The notes: generated by a model from the sequence alone, not told the origin. A stretch of 64,000 bases of DNA from Theocolax elegans (GCA_026168455.1 CM047427.1:57494749-57558748), one strand, 5' to 3'; positions 21,263-32,168 are shown, counted from the stretch's first letter. Made by a program: numbers and translations.

Positions 21263-22625
21263 CCCTAGTGGAAATTCAAAAATATTTTATAGTCGCCAAA
21301 GTAGTTTATAGGTATAAAATATAGAAATCATAATATTTTGTAGAAAATGTCGATTAAATACCTATTTTATTGGTATAAAATAATTATACTATATTAAATA
21401 GCCAAAAAATAGACACAAAATATGCTATTAAATTTAGCACTCGTTTTTATATCTATAAAAAAGCTATAAAAAATATTTGTAAAAATAACCTAAAATTTAA
21501 TTTTTAAAGTTCAAAAAATTAAAAATATGTATTGTCAATATACATTTAATGTATAATTATTTACTTAAATAAATTGTTAAAATTTTTTCTTATATATACA
21601 AACACTATTTTTAATAGGTAGAAACTAGGTATAAATAATAGCTTAAAAATAGAACTATTAAATACCTAGAAACTTTCTATATTATTTTTAAATAACTAGT
21701 TTGAATTTAAAAATTAGTATTATTTATTTATTTATTTGTAAATAAATTTATATTAGAAGAATGCCCTTTTACATATAGTAGCAAAATAATATATTATGTT
21801 TTACGGTATAAATAAGTATTATAAAAGTATTCATATGCTTTTAAGAAATTATAATAATATAGAAAAAATGAAGAAGATATCTCTTTGGTAGATATCGTTA
21901 AGACCATCACTATTATAATTAGTTAATTACTGCCTAACATCTTATATATATATATATTGATCAAAGAATAAATAACAATTATTAAGATATTAATATATGG
22001 ATGATCTGTATATACAAGTTCCAAACATTTGCATATGTAAGCGTTGCGTTAGCTTAGTGGATAGAGCGTTTGCGTTTGGTGCGTGCGTTGCGGGGTTCGA
22101 TTCCCGGTTAGGGCAAAAATTTTTTCAGCGTTTTTCTGCGTCAAATATATGTAATTAGTGTAAATATATAAACTAAAACAATATAAAAATAAATATAAGT
22201 TAATTAAAAATAATAATAAGGTTTCGAAAGAGAAATTCTTTTCAAATTTTTTTTGAGTTATGTATATATAAATACTTTTTAATTTCTGCATTATTTTTGT
22301 ATTCTTTAAAAATGCTTTAAAAATCCTGATTGCTCAATTTATGAGATAGGTAAACTATTGTATATTAATAAAATATTGTTTCTGACTATAACGTAATAAC
22401 GTTTAAGTAATTTATAAGCCTAAAAAATATAAGATCAAACTTATAACTACTTTATAGGTAGAAAATGCCGAATCCCAATAGACCATATTTAATGTTATAT
22501 TTAGGGACCAAAAAACGTTACACATATAGGAATAAAATAGATATTTTTTATACCTAGAATATTGGTAGTACAGTATAAAAAATTCCTATTTTATCGGTAA
22601 AAAATTGTTCGTATTTCCACCAGGG
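21263..22625. mobile_element. CCCT...AGGG element with 2 bp target duplication
   Basis: Begins CCCTAGTGGAAAT and ends ATTTCCACCAGGG, imperfect 14 bp terminal inverted repeats. The uninterrupted sister units show AACATTAGGG, and here TT is present on both sides (21261-21262, 22626-22627), so the target duplication is TT. Length 1,363 bp. Subterminal zones repeat TATAGGTATAAAAT / ATTTTATNCCTATA. No transposase frame is seen. It contains a tRNA-like segment at 22041-22114. Confidence 0.8.
22041..22114 (+). repeat. tRNA-like sequence (SINE head or tRNA pseudogene)
   Basis: GTTAGCTTAGTGGATAGAGC resembles a D-arm/A box and GGGGTTCGATTCCCGG is a near-perfect T-arm/B box. The 5' and 3' acceptor strands do not pair, so this is not a functional tRNA gene. 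An A-run and AT-rich tail follow, as in SINEs. Confidence 0.6.
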
Positions 22626-22760
22626 TTAGGGCGGATGCTTTTTGGCGATATATTCGCAATGCATTGCCAATTGTCGCGGCAATATATTGGCAATATGTTT
22701 GCAATAACTATTGCCCATTTCTCTGCAATATAGTGGCAATAGTTTATATTTTTACGCGGG

Positions 22761-23075
22761 AAAATAACAAAATGGCTCAGTGGTAAAGAGTCAGCATTCG
22801 GATTTAAAGATCGAACGTTCAAATCCCGCGGCTGGCTAATATTTTTTTATTTTTATTTTTTTATTTATGAGGTATGGCCAACCTATTGGCAATAGTTTAC
22901 AAATGATAAGATAGTAACTATTGCCAATATATGGGGAACATTAGGGCGGATGCTTTTCGGCGATATATTCGCAATGCATTGCCAATTGTCGCGGCAATAT
23001 ATTGGCAATATGTTTGCAATAACTATTGCCCATTTCTCTGCAATATAGTGGCAATATTTTATATTTTTACGCGGG
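22761..23075 (+). repeat. tRNA-headed repeat unit, copy C (tandem)
   Basis: Complete unit in tandem with copy B, from AAAATAACAAAATGGCTCAG to TTTTTACGCGGG, 315 bp, matching copies A and B closely by eye. It provides the intact reference for the insertion in B. Confidence 0.8.
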
Positions 23076-23383
23076 TATATTTGTAACATATTTAAATAGA
23101 AAGCGAACAATGAATAATTAATATATATAATTATAACACTAAAATTATGTAGTAGATAGATAATTTAAATATATTTAACGCCTGATAGCAGCAGTTGAAA
23201 TGATGCCTTCGAATCTGATTCGATTTTAATATCGCTTATTGTTGACTTCTAATATAAATATTCCATTATATTTTTTTAAAATACGTCTTTCAATCAAAAC
23301 ATGATGGCCTTTGTGAGTGCTGCTTTTTTCATAATCATCACAATTTAAAACGTGAACTTCTATTTTTTTTCGCCATCCGTATT
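23076..23383. other. AT-rich non-coding stretch
   Basis: About 300 bp with no open frame, repeat or element recognised. Confidence 0.5.
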
Positions 23384-24208
23384 CCCCATTGAAAAAGTTC
23401 CTATTGATTCAGTATTGATTTTGTGATGAAATCATTATTGAATTAATAAATAATAGCTACTGATATTGATCGAAATCAATACTGACTCAGTAGTAAGTTC
23501 TCACCAAAACGCAAAACTGATTTCTTACTGAATTAGTATAAAATCAGTAATGAATCAATGTTGTATCATTATGGAATCAGTACTGTATCAATTTTGAAAT
23601 TATTCAATTGAAGAAGGACAATGTGCCCTCAAAAGTTCAGTATTCAATCAATTCAGAATCAGTGTCAAATCAATACACTGTTAAAAAAATTCACGCTGAT
23701 TCAGTACTGATTTCTCTAAAAAATAAATAAAATAAATTTTTTTAGATAATTCTCTAAAAAAAATTAGGTAAAAACAAATAAAATTGTCAAAAAAATATAA
23801 AATAAATAAAAAAAACGTATTACACATTTTTCTGTTTATGTTTATTATTCACCCATCCACTTATTAACCGCGGCCAATGCTGCTTAACTTTCATTATCTA
23901 TCATTTCTCATTCTATTCTCAATGCTACATTCACAAACAGTTACAAAGATAATAAAAACATATTTGTAGACATTTCAAAAAGCCCAGTTAGAAATTATTT
24001 TAATGGTATTAATTTTAATGGAATAAACATATTTTTAAACAAATATATATTTAGTAATATATTGCAGAAATTTCATATTAATTGTAACTAGGCTTTTTAT
24101 AAATATGTTTTCATTATCTTATTGTAACTGTTTGTGCATGTAGCAGATAGAAGATAGTAAATCATGCAATAGAAAATACTAAAATCAGTATGGAAGTAAT
24201 AACATCTC
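23384..24208 (+). repeat. FB-C left arm, long inverted repeat
   Basis: Begins CCCCATTGAAAAAGTTCC and is the reverse complement of 29985-31827 once the solo LTR there is removed. The outer ~330 bp is built from many degenerate GATTCAGTATTGATT-like words in both orientations. The inner part has its own inverted pair (AACATATTTGTAGACATTTC and complement). No coding sequence. Confidence 0.85.
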
Positions 24209-24264
24209 TTTAAGGTTATATTATTTAACATTTCAAGTACATATATTTCATTAATTCAATTGTT

Positions 24265-24530
24265 AAATATCTAAAAGACCTTCTACAAAGGTGTAAAAAT
24301 TCGAAAGTATGATGCAATTTCGATTACACTTTAGCAATTCTTATCTTACTTTATACAAACTTACTGCAACAGAAAATACTGAAATCAAAATGAAATCATC
24401 AAGTTTTCTACTGAAAAATTTAGCTGTACATTTACTCAAAAAGTGTTACACAAAATTTATTTCATAATTGTTAGCCCTGGCGTATCTTACATCAATAAAT
24501 AAACAATATAATATTGATAATAACTAGCCA
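24265..24530 (+). repeat. Diverged fragment related to FB-A arm
   Basis: Contains ACCTTCTACAAAGGTGT, a run like CTGCAACAGAAAATACTGAAATCAA, and TTAGCCCTGGCGTATCTTAC followed by AATAAATAAACAATATAATA, in the same order as the FB-A arm. It is an older copy of that family. Confidence 0.55.
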
Positions 24531-25137
24531 TATTACCTCGGTCGCTAACGCTCCCTCGGTTGAATCACATTTTTGAGGCTAGACGTTGATTATAAAGTGT
24601 AGTCTTAAATTTATTATTAGTTTATAACAAATAAATTTTAAACGTTTTTGATACAATTATTTTATTTTATTTTCAAACCAATTTTTTTATGTGCTTTAAA
24701 CTATTAATTAAAATTTGTTTTTATATTATTAAAACAAATAAAAATAAATTATAAAATTTTTTTATTTTAAAAAATGTATACAATTTATTCCTTTTACTCA
24801 TCATGATATTTAACTATAACAGTTTATTTTCGAATGTTGGTTTGTATTATTTTCTCTCTGCATTTACAGGCTTGAGACTGTCATATAATGAACGTAAATA
24901 TAATGTGTATTAAAAGTTTCAAATATTTGATTTTCTAACATATATATATTTCAAAATTATGTACGGTATAATTCGTAAATATTTTAAAATTGATAAAAAT
25001 ATACGTTCCAATATGGCTGCATTAAAAATAAAATAAATAATATAATATGGCATCTGGTATATTCGTATTTATTTTATATATTTTGTAATTTTTTGTTTCA
25101 TTAATATCTAAACAAAGTTCTAAAATAATATCACTTT
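24531..25137. other. AT-rich non-coding stretch
   Basis: No frame or repeat recognised, apart from a CG-containing island CCTCGGTCGCTAACGCTCCC at 24536. Confidence 0.5.
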
Positions 25138-25690
25138 TTGCAGACAATGTATTCTAACGAGTATTATCAAAATATTTTAACTGATATTTAATTAATGCTA
25201 TATTAGATTAATTATTAATTATTAATTAACAATTAATTATTTTAAAATTTGTATATTTTATAAATAATTTTGTCAATAAAATGTCATTGATGCAGACAAT
25301 GAATTTTAAATTTGTTTATTTCTTCAGTATTTTAGTAAAAAAATGTCTCTTGATGCAGACAATGAATTTTAAATTTGTTATTTCTTCAGTATTTTGTAAA
25401 AAAATATCGTTTGATGCAGACAATGAATTTTAAATTTGTTTATTTCTTCAGTATTTTAGTAAAAAAATGTCGCTTGATGCAGACAGTTGATTATTTTAAA
25501 ATTTATATAATTCATAAATAATTTTGCCAATAAAATGTCGCTTAATGCAGACAACTAATACTTTAATATTTGTTTATTTGTTAAGTAATGATATGTTGAA
25601 ATGTTGCTTGATGTAAATAATGTATACTTAAAAATATTCTTCATTATACGTAATTTTATCTACAAATTTTGTCTGATGCTTATATCTTAT
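25138..25690. repeat. ~63 bp minisatellite with GATGCAGACA core
   Basis: At least seven units start with TGATGCAGACA or a close variant (25137, 25290, 25353, 25414, 25477, 25545, 25611, partial at 25676). Three central units are almost identical (GATGCAGACAATGAATTT...AAAAAAATGTCGCT). Flanking units are diverged, so expansion was central. It lies just 3' of the Helitron helicase relic. Confidence 0.85.
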
Positions 25691-25856
25691 TATTTTATAA
25701 TTCGTTTGCCTAATAAGTCGACCTTAAATTGATTTTTAAAAATAAAAAAAAACTATTTAAGTATCAAACACTTCAGAAAAAACTATATTCGTTGTATATA
25801 TTATTACATTATTATTTAAATTACTCTCATTTATATTAAGTATATCTCCTTCTGTA

Positions 25857-26588
25857 TTAGTGGGTATCATTGACGATTTCGAAAATTTTATTTTTAGATT
25901 TTTTCATCTGTAACTCTTGATAATGCAACATATAATTGACCATGACTAAATACAGGTCTTGGTAAATATATAGACCTACTTTTTTAAATGATTGACCTTG
26001 TGCTTTATTTATGGTCATAGCGAAACTTGGTCTAATAGGAAATTGTCCTCTAACCATATCGAAAGGTATATCATCCTTTGATGGACATAAATCTATTCTT
26101 GGAATCATCACAATTTGTCCTGAATTTTGACCTGTTATAATTTCTCCATATATAGTGTACTGTTTTAATTCTGTAATCATGAGCCTGGTACCATTACATA
26201 ATAAACCTCCATCTAAATGCAAATTCCTAAGTAACATAACGATTATTCCTTTTTTTAATACTAATTTATGCGGTGGTAAACCATTTGGTATTAATGAATT
26301 TATAAAATCTATTGTTATTGTTTCATCCAACTTATTATTTTCATCATTAGTAATACTATCAATGCTTAAATATATCTTACCGTCACCTTCAATTCTTTCA
26401 ATTATTTCGTTATTAATCGCTAAAACATCACTATTTATAGGTGAAAGAATTACTTTGTCTTTAAGAGTATGTAAATCATCAATATTTATTTTATTACCAA
26501 AAACATCATCTATCAAATTAGTAAATGTAATAAATTCTGAAGGAATTTTTATAACGTTATTATCAATTTCAAATTTTGTAATATTTTA
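25857..26588 (-). pseudogene. Helitron-type PIF1 helicase relic, C-terminal half
   Basis: The 219-codon frame 25857-26516 and flanking sequence match the C-terminal half of the PIF1-like helicase of Helitrons. Visible: KVILSPINSDVLAINNEII, KIYLSIDSI, INSLIPNGLPPHKLVLKKG, IVMLLRNL...LCNGTRL, IPRIDLCPSK, and RPSFAMTINKAQGQSF (motif V/VI region). In an active element this protein unwinds DNA during rolling-circle transposition. The final segment that normally reads VALSRV is degraded. It continues upstream, out of frame, into 26777-27433. Confidence 0.85.
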
Positions 26589-27700
26589 ATTTTCTCCAAT
26601 ATTTAATAACCACGTTTTAAACATACTGTTTGAATTGACCAATCTTAAATTATTATTTAATGTAAGTTTTTGAAATAATTGCCATAAAGAACTACTTTTT
26701 ACACATGATTCTAATATTTGAGTTCTATTTCCGTATCGAACTATAGGAAGTGTTTGTCGAAAATCGCCAGATGTTACTAATATTTTACCACCAAACGGTT
26801 TATTATTTCGACATAAATCTCTGAAAAAATATCTATAGCTTCTAATGCATATTTACAAGTCATCGATATTTCATCCCAAATTATTAATTTAATATTTTTT
26901 AAAATTTGACCTATTTGTGAATGTGGTGATACGTTGCATGTTGATTGTTCGTTTAAATTAAGTCGTATTTTAAATGTTGAAAGGATAGTTTTACCACCTA
27001 CTAATAAATTTGCTGCAATACCTGTCCAAGCAACTGCTAACTCTGGTATTTTGTTTAATTTCACAAATTTTATAATAGCATTTAATAAATAACTTTTTCC
27101 ACTAACATCAGGATCATCTATAAAATATAAATTTTCTTTTTTATTATCGTAAACTGCTTCCACTATTGTATCAAATATTGTTTTTTGTTCCAATGTTAAA
27201 GAGTTTAACAATATTTCTATGTCATTATCTTCATTTGCAATAATATTATTATAAAACATATCATTGTGATTTTCATTATCAATATTATCAATATTAGGTA
27301 AATTAAATTGTTGCAATGTTAAATTATGTTTTGATAAAACGTTGTCTATAATTTTTAAAGCCTTTTGTTCTCCTAAAATTTCAGGTAATTTATGATCAAA
27401 GAAATGTTCTTTATACTTATTATAAAGTTTCAAGGCATCAAAATTGTGATCAAATGATATAATGAAAGCGAAAAGTTCACATAGTGCCTGTGGAAATTAA
27501 ATATTACAATTTACTTCTAAACATTTATCCCATTCATTATCAGTAATGATTAAACCTCTAACTATACATGCTTCATAAAATGTATCATAAACAACGCCTT
27601 CGTATGAGTGTATATCTTCAAAAGATTCGGCCCCACGTACATGAAGTAATAATAATCTAAGAAAAAATCGTTCTCGGTCTTTAGGATTTACATGAAACAT
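26589..27700 (-). pseudogene. Helitron-type PIF1 helicase relic, N-terminal half and linker
   Basis: Two pieces. 27497-27700 reads NPKDRERFFLRLLLLHVRG and AESFEDI...GVVYDTFYEACIVRGLI, the conserved segment just before the helicase in Helitron proteins. 26777-27433 holds the Walker A region (decayed to DDPDVSGKSYL), VAWTGIAANLL, and Walker B IIWDEISM. A frameshift lies between the two pieces and another before 26516. The HUH-type Rep domain is not found next to it. Confidence 0.85.
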
Positions 27701-27856
27701 TCTGACTAGAATGGGTTTATTAAACTTTTTTCGCTTACATACTTTTACTTACTTACTTTTTTTACCTTTTATTTACTATTTTTTACTTATTTTTTTTACG
27801 ATTTTTTACTTACTTACTTTTTTGCATACTTTACATAAAAAAAATTAAGTGTACAT

Positions 27857-28362
27857 GCCGTTCTGCATAAATGTGCAAAAAATATTGTCACTTCCTGGAG
27901 AGGATGTCCAGGTGGCCAGGGTGACCTCTAGATCATCCGGACATCGTCTACAGGTAAGTCTACATGCTGTTCTGCATAAATTTGCAAAAAGTATTCTCAC
28001 TTCCTGAAGACGATGTCCAGGTGGTCAGGGTAATCTCCAGGTTATTCTGACATTGTCCGCAGGTAAGTCTACATGCTGTTCTGCATAAATTTGCAAAAAA
28101 TATTGTCACTTCCTGAAGATGATGTCCAGGTGGTCAGGGTAACCTCCAGATTATCCTGCCATTGTCTACAGGAAATTCTTCATGCTGTTCTGCATAAATT
28201 TGCAAAAAATATTCACACTTCCTGAAGACGATGTCCAGGTGGTCAAGGTAACCTTCAGGTAATCCTGACATCCTCCACAGGAAAGTCTACATGCCTTTCT
28301 ACTTGAATTTGCAAAAAAAAATTTCACTTCCTGGAGATGATGTCCAGGTGGTCAGGGTGACC
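27857..28362. repeat. 108 bp minisatellite, about 4.7 units
   Basis: Units start CATGCTGTTCTGCATAAATTTGC at 27857, 27964, 28072, 28180 and 28288, each containing ACTTCCTGAAGACGATGTCC and CAGGTGGTCAGGGT. Identity between units is roughly 85-90%. The period is a multiple of three, but most units have in-frame stops, so it is unlikely to be coding. The last unit runs into CCCTCACCCT-type simple sequence. Confidence 0.9.
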
Positions 28363-28573
28363 CCATCCCTATCCCTCCACCCTCACCCTCACCCTGACCT
28401 CTTCACCATAACATACTTACCCTTATACACATGGATATATATAACACATAAAAAGACGCCCAATGGTGAATGTCGGACGCCGGACACCGGACGCCGTACG
28501 CCGGACACTTTTGAGGAAAAATTTTAATTATAATAAGATACTCGTTTGTGCATATTAATTTCTCCATATGTAT
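28363..28573. repeat. Low-complexity CCCTCACC tract and CGGACGC short tandem repeat
   Basis: 28363-28400 is C-rich (CCCTCACCCTCACCCTGACC). 28472-28510 holds four or five degenerate CCGGACGC/ACCGGAC words. The last 30 bp form one arm of a palindrome completed at 29851-29975. Confidence 0.6.
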
Positions 28574-29850
28574 TGTAATGGGGTCTGCCTCTAATTAAGA
28601 CCGAAATTAGAAGCATGGCCATAGGGGCCACGGTATGGGGTCTCTATCTCTCTCGATGCGGTCAATGCGGCCAGCGCGTATCGATGTGCTTACCTCGGCC
28701 GCACTGTGCAATACCGGTACCTCCGTTAAATCGGGCGGTTTTTCCTTGCCGTCCGGGTATGATGACACGGGGAGCACCGCGCTCTCCGTCTTTGTTTCTC
28801 GGTCTTACCTTTACCTTAGCCTCCGAGTACGTGAACTCGAGAGGCTCATTACTCGGCTTGAGTCTCGCCTCTACAAAGTGGTTTTATAATATTCCGAATT
28901 CTACAGACAACACGACACATACATGCAAAAGTAAATAAACTCAAGTTGAAGATTTAATCACGTTCGATTTATTAAATGAAATCAAAGGATAAACGGGTTA
29001 CAACTAAAGAAGTTTATAAATAAATACAATAAGGTGTGCGGTTGTGTCATATATACGTTACGCGAAGTTCCAAATAATAGTATCTCGTAATAGTGTCTTG
29101 TATGAAGTCGCGTCGATCCCTCGGCGGGATCGTCCTAAGCTAAACCACGAGGAAAGCTTATAGCGAGGTTCACTTCTAAGTATTAGAGTGAGAGAGACGG
29201 GAGTCGCCGACCGAGTCGTCCCTTCTCTCTCGCTCTCGATTTTGAACGCGTTGCCCGCTTGCAACGATGATCCGCTCGCGATCACGCGGTATTAAAGTAA
29301 GGGATTTTATCCCGACTTACGCTTGATGTGGCGTCCTTACAATGTCCCGGACGCCAACTACGCCTTAGGCCTCCTAGCCGTCTATCGGGCAGGTAGCCTT
29401 CTCGTCGAGGCAAAGGACCAAGGAAAAACACAGAAGGGGAGACGGCGGAGCACGTCGCGCACCGTCTCCTTCGTGGCACGATTCCCACACGAACCACTAC
29501 GTCGAGCCCCGCTTCCGTGGGCTCGCTGCGTTTACTCTCGTCTACGGCGATAACACGCGTACCCCGGGAAACGTACCGATCCTCGATCGCTCGTCTGCGT
29601 CGCGGTAAAATTTCCTCACACGTGTCGTTTGTTCGCTCGTAGCACGGCCCAGCTAAACCGTAGCGTAGACCGTCCTTCGCCGTCCTCTCTCGTACTCTTA
29701 CTCAATTTTCCGTGGGCCATCCAGAGGTCCTCTCTCCCTCCCTTACGCACGGATCGTTGTTCGTTCGCCGCGCCGTTTCCGAGAAAAGTTGTCATATCGA
29801 ATGCTCGCGTTTACTATTCAAAACGTCTTTTAATAATTAATACCGTTACA
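28574..29850. repeat. Solo LTR, 1,277 bp, with GTAT target duplication
   Basis: GC-rich block bounded by TGTAATGG and CCGTTACA (TG...CA, imperfect inverted termini) and by GTAT on both sides (28570-28573, 29851-29854). The opposite arm of the local palindrome (about 29935-29975) carries the undisturbed site with a single GTAT, so the ends are firm. The frames inside (28615-28938, 29058-29285 and others) are LTR noise. The termini resemble the Gypsy2 LTR (TGTAATGG), suggesting a related family. Confidence 0.85.
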
Positions 29851-29984
29851 GTATTAAAACGTAAATATCTCTTTTTTATTGGTTTAAAATTATTTTTTGT
29901 ATTTTAGTTTAAACCAATAAAATAGAGATATTTACGTTTTAATACATTATGGAGAAATTAATATCGTACAAGTAAATGAATATT
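29851..29984. repeat. Short palindrome, target of the solo LTR insertion
   Basis: TATTAAAACGTAAATATCTC near 29851 is mirrored by GAGATATTTACGTTTTAATA near 29920-29940 around a short AT loop. The outer arm continues on the far side of the LTR at 28545-28573 (TTAATTTCTCCATA). Confidence 0.8.
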
Positions 29985-31827
29985 ACTTCCATACTGAGTT
30001 TAGTATTTTCTATTGCATGATTTACTACTATCTGCTACATTCACAAAGAGTACAATAAGATAATGAAAACATATTTGTAGACGTTTCAAAAAGCCTAGTT
30101 ACAATTAATATGAAATTGCTGCAATATATTACTAAATATATATTGTTCTTCTAATATGGTAACAATATATGTACATTAAAATTTTAACTTGTATGAAATT
30201 GTCTATATATTTAAAAATATGTTTATTCAATTAAAATTAAAACCATTAAAATAAATTCTAACTGGGTTTTTAGAAATGTCTACAATTATGTTTTTATTAT
30301 CTTTGTAATTGTTTGTGAATGTAGCATTGAGTATAGACTGAGAAATGATAGATAATGAAAGTTAAGCAGCATTGACCGCGGTTAATAAGTGGATGGGTGA
30401 ATAACTAACATAAACAGAAAAACGTGTAATTCTTTTTTTTATTTATTTTATGTTTTTTTGACAATTTTATTTGTTTATTTTATTTATTTTTTAGAGAAAT
30501 TAGTACTGAATCAGTGTGAATTTTTTAAACAGGATATTGATTTGACACTGATTCTGAATTAATTGAATACTGAATTTTTAAGGGCACATTGCCCTTCTTC
30601 AATTAAATAATTTCAAAATTGATACAGTACTGATTCCATAATGTAAAACACGTTTACTGGGGATCAGGGTGAACGGCTCCCATACAATAAAATAGCAACA
30701 CTTTTATTCGAGCTAGAAACTTTAATGTTAATAAAATAATAATAATATAATAAATAATGAACAAACTAGTCACGGTCGCCAGCCGCGTTCACGCGGCAAA
30801 ATTTATATATTTGTCACACGCGATTACCGCACATCACACGCACAAATCACAGCTTGCACGGGAAGCCAGAAAACAGGGAATTGAGGCAGGAATTCTCACC
30901 TGCAGATGCTCGAAAGGAAACAATTAATAAACAATAACCACTCTCGGTAATAACTAAGTAAAATCTATGTTCAACGTCTCGTTCGACGGCCCGACTCGGA
31001 ATCACCGAGTTCGTCGTGTTGAGCCGAGCAGCGAGTCCGCGCGCATGCGCTTGACACAACAGTCCCATCTCGTCCGCTTACTGTGTGTATAGCGCAACTT
31101 CTCTCTTTCTCTCTCTCTCTCCTTCTCGCACCTTACAATCATCATGCCATTCTGGAAGCTCGACATTAATAACGTATACAGGAACAGCTTGAAAACCAAA
31201 CAAGCGATAATTGTTCCTTATATTAAACTCAAATTAATGTCGAATTTGTCCTTGTTTTTAATATCTATTTTAAGTGCGGTTTACTGGTAGAAGGTCGAGT
31301 ACAATAATATACGGACTTGGTACAGCTCGGCGTTATACATAGCTGGTCATCATCTTCAAAGCTAGACTTTCAAAGAGCTAGAAGGACTACCAAGGTGCTA
31401 AAAGGATTTTTAAGGAGCTGCAAGGTTTTCAAAGGAATTAGGAAATTTTCTGTAATAGTGTTTGTGTGTGCGCGCATGTCAATAACTAAAAGTCCGAACT
31501 CTTTCCTCACAGTCCGGCTTAGCTAGATTCCGAGTGAGTTTTATAATTAATTCCTATAAGCTACGGGGCTTTGGAATATTTAATATATAATATAAATATA
31601 AACTAAGTATGTGACATGCAGTTAGAACTGCTATGTCACAAATGATACAACATTGATTCATTACTGATTTTGTAATAATTCAGTAAGAAATCAGTTTTGC
31701 GTTTTGGTGAGAACTTACTACTGAGTCAGTATTGATTTTGATCAATATCAGTAGCTATTATTTATTAATTCCATAATGATTTCATCACAGAATCAATACT
31801 GAATCAATAGGAACTTTTTCAATGGGG
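29985..31827 (-). repeat. FB-C right arm, interrupted by a solo LTR
   Basis: Inverted copy of 23384-24208, in two parts (29985-30641 and 31641-31827), ending CTTTTTCAATGGGG. The terminal CCCCATTGAAAAAG is the same on both sides of the 8.4 kb FB-C. Flanking bases (TCCGTATT on the left, ATGCGTCC on the right) give no clean target duplication. Confidence 0.85.
30642..31640 (-). repeat. Solo LTR, 999 bp, Gypsy1-related
   Basis: In minus sense it starts TGTGACATAGC and ends with ATCCCCAGTAAACG...TTTTACA. Gypsy1 LTRs start TGTGACAATGC and end with ATCCCCAGTGCAGCGTGACA, so the families are related. The intact FB-C left arm shows the empty site CCATAATGATAC. AATG flanks both sides, though the left copy overlaps the LTR's own TG, so the duplication length is uncertain. 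Confidence 0.8.
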
Positions 31828-31973
31828 ATGCGTCCTATAATAATTTTTTGGTACTTGCTTTTAAGCAAATTATTTTTTACATAACCATCGATAATTGAAA
31901 AATATATACAGATAACAATATATAACTGGATTTAAATAAATAGAAAAGGTATTAGTATAATTATTGTTCTTAC

Positions 31974-32168
31974 CAACTTGACCCTGCATTTTTGTAACGG
32001 TATCCACGAAATTTTGCAAACGTGACTCACATTGATCGGTTGATTATATATTCCTAAGACCATGATCGATGAGCAAGTTTTGATTTCCAATTGGAAGTTC
32101 ATGTTGCCATCGTTGTATCGGGAATGAACAAAAATTAAGTTGATAGTAGCAGCTTCAATTTTAAGAAT
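31974..32168 (-). other. Exon-like segment, unidentified
   Basis: On the minus strand it is bounded by TTTTAATTTTAG and by GTAAGA, which fit splice acceptor and donor. The 195 bp between is open for 65 codons in phase 0 (includes HSRYNDGNMNFQLEIK). A second frame reads QRWQHELPIGNQNLLIDHGL and is more protein-like in character, but has one TAA. I do not recognise either. It could be a host exon, a relic or chance. Confidence 0.3.

Larger units (their letters stand above)
21079..22760 (+). repeat. tRNA-headed repeat unit, copy B, split by a 1.36 kb element
   Basis: Same unit as 20648-20962 in plus orientation: head and first half at 21079-21262, second half at 22626-22760, ending TTTTTACGCGGG. 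The insertion at 21263-22625 divides it at AACATT/AGGGCGG. Copies A and C show the uninterrupted site. Confidence 0.8.

Noticed and set aside
22041..22114. Functional tRNA gene
   Set aside because: The acceptor stem does not pair and the sequence sits inside a transposable element. The same applies to the heads of SINE-A and of the 20.6-23.1 kb units.
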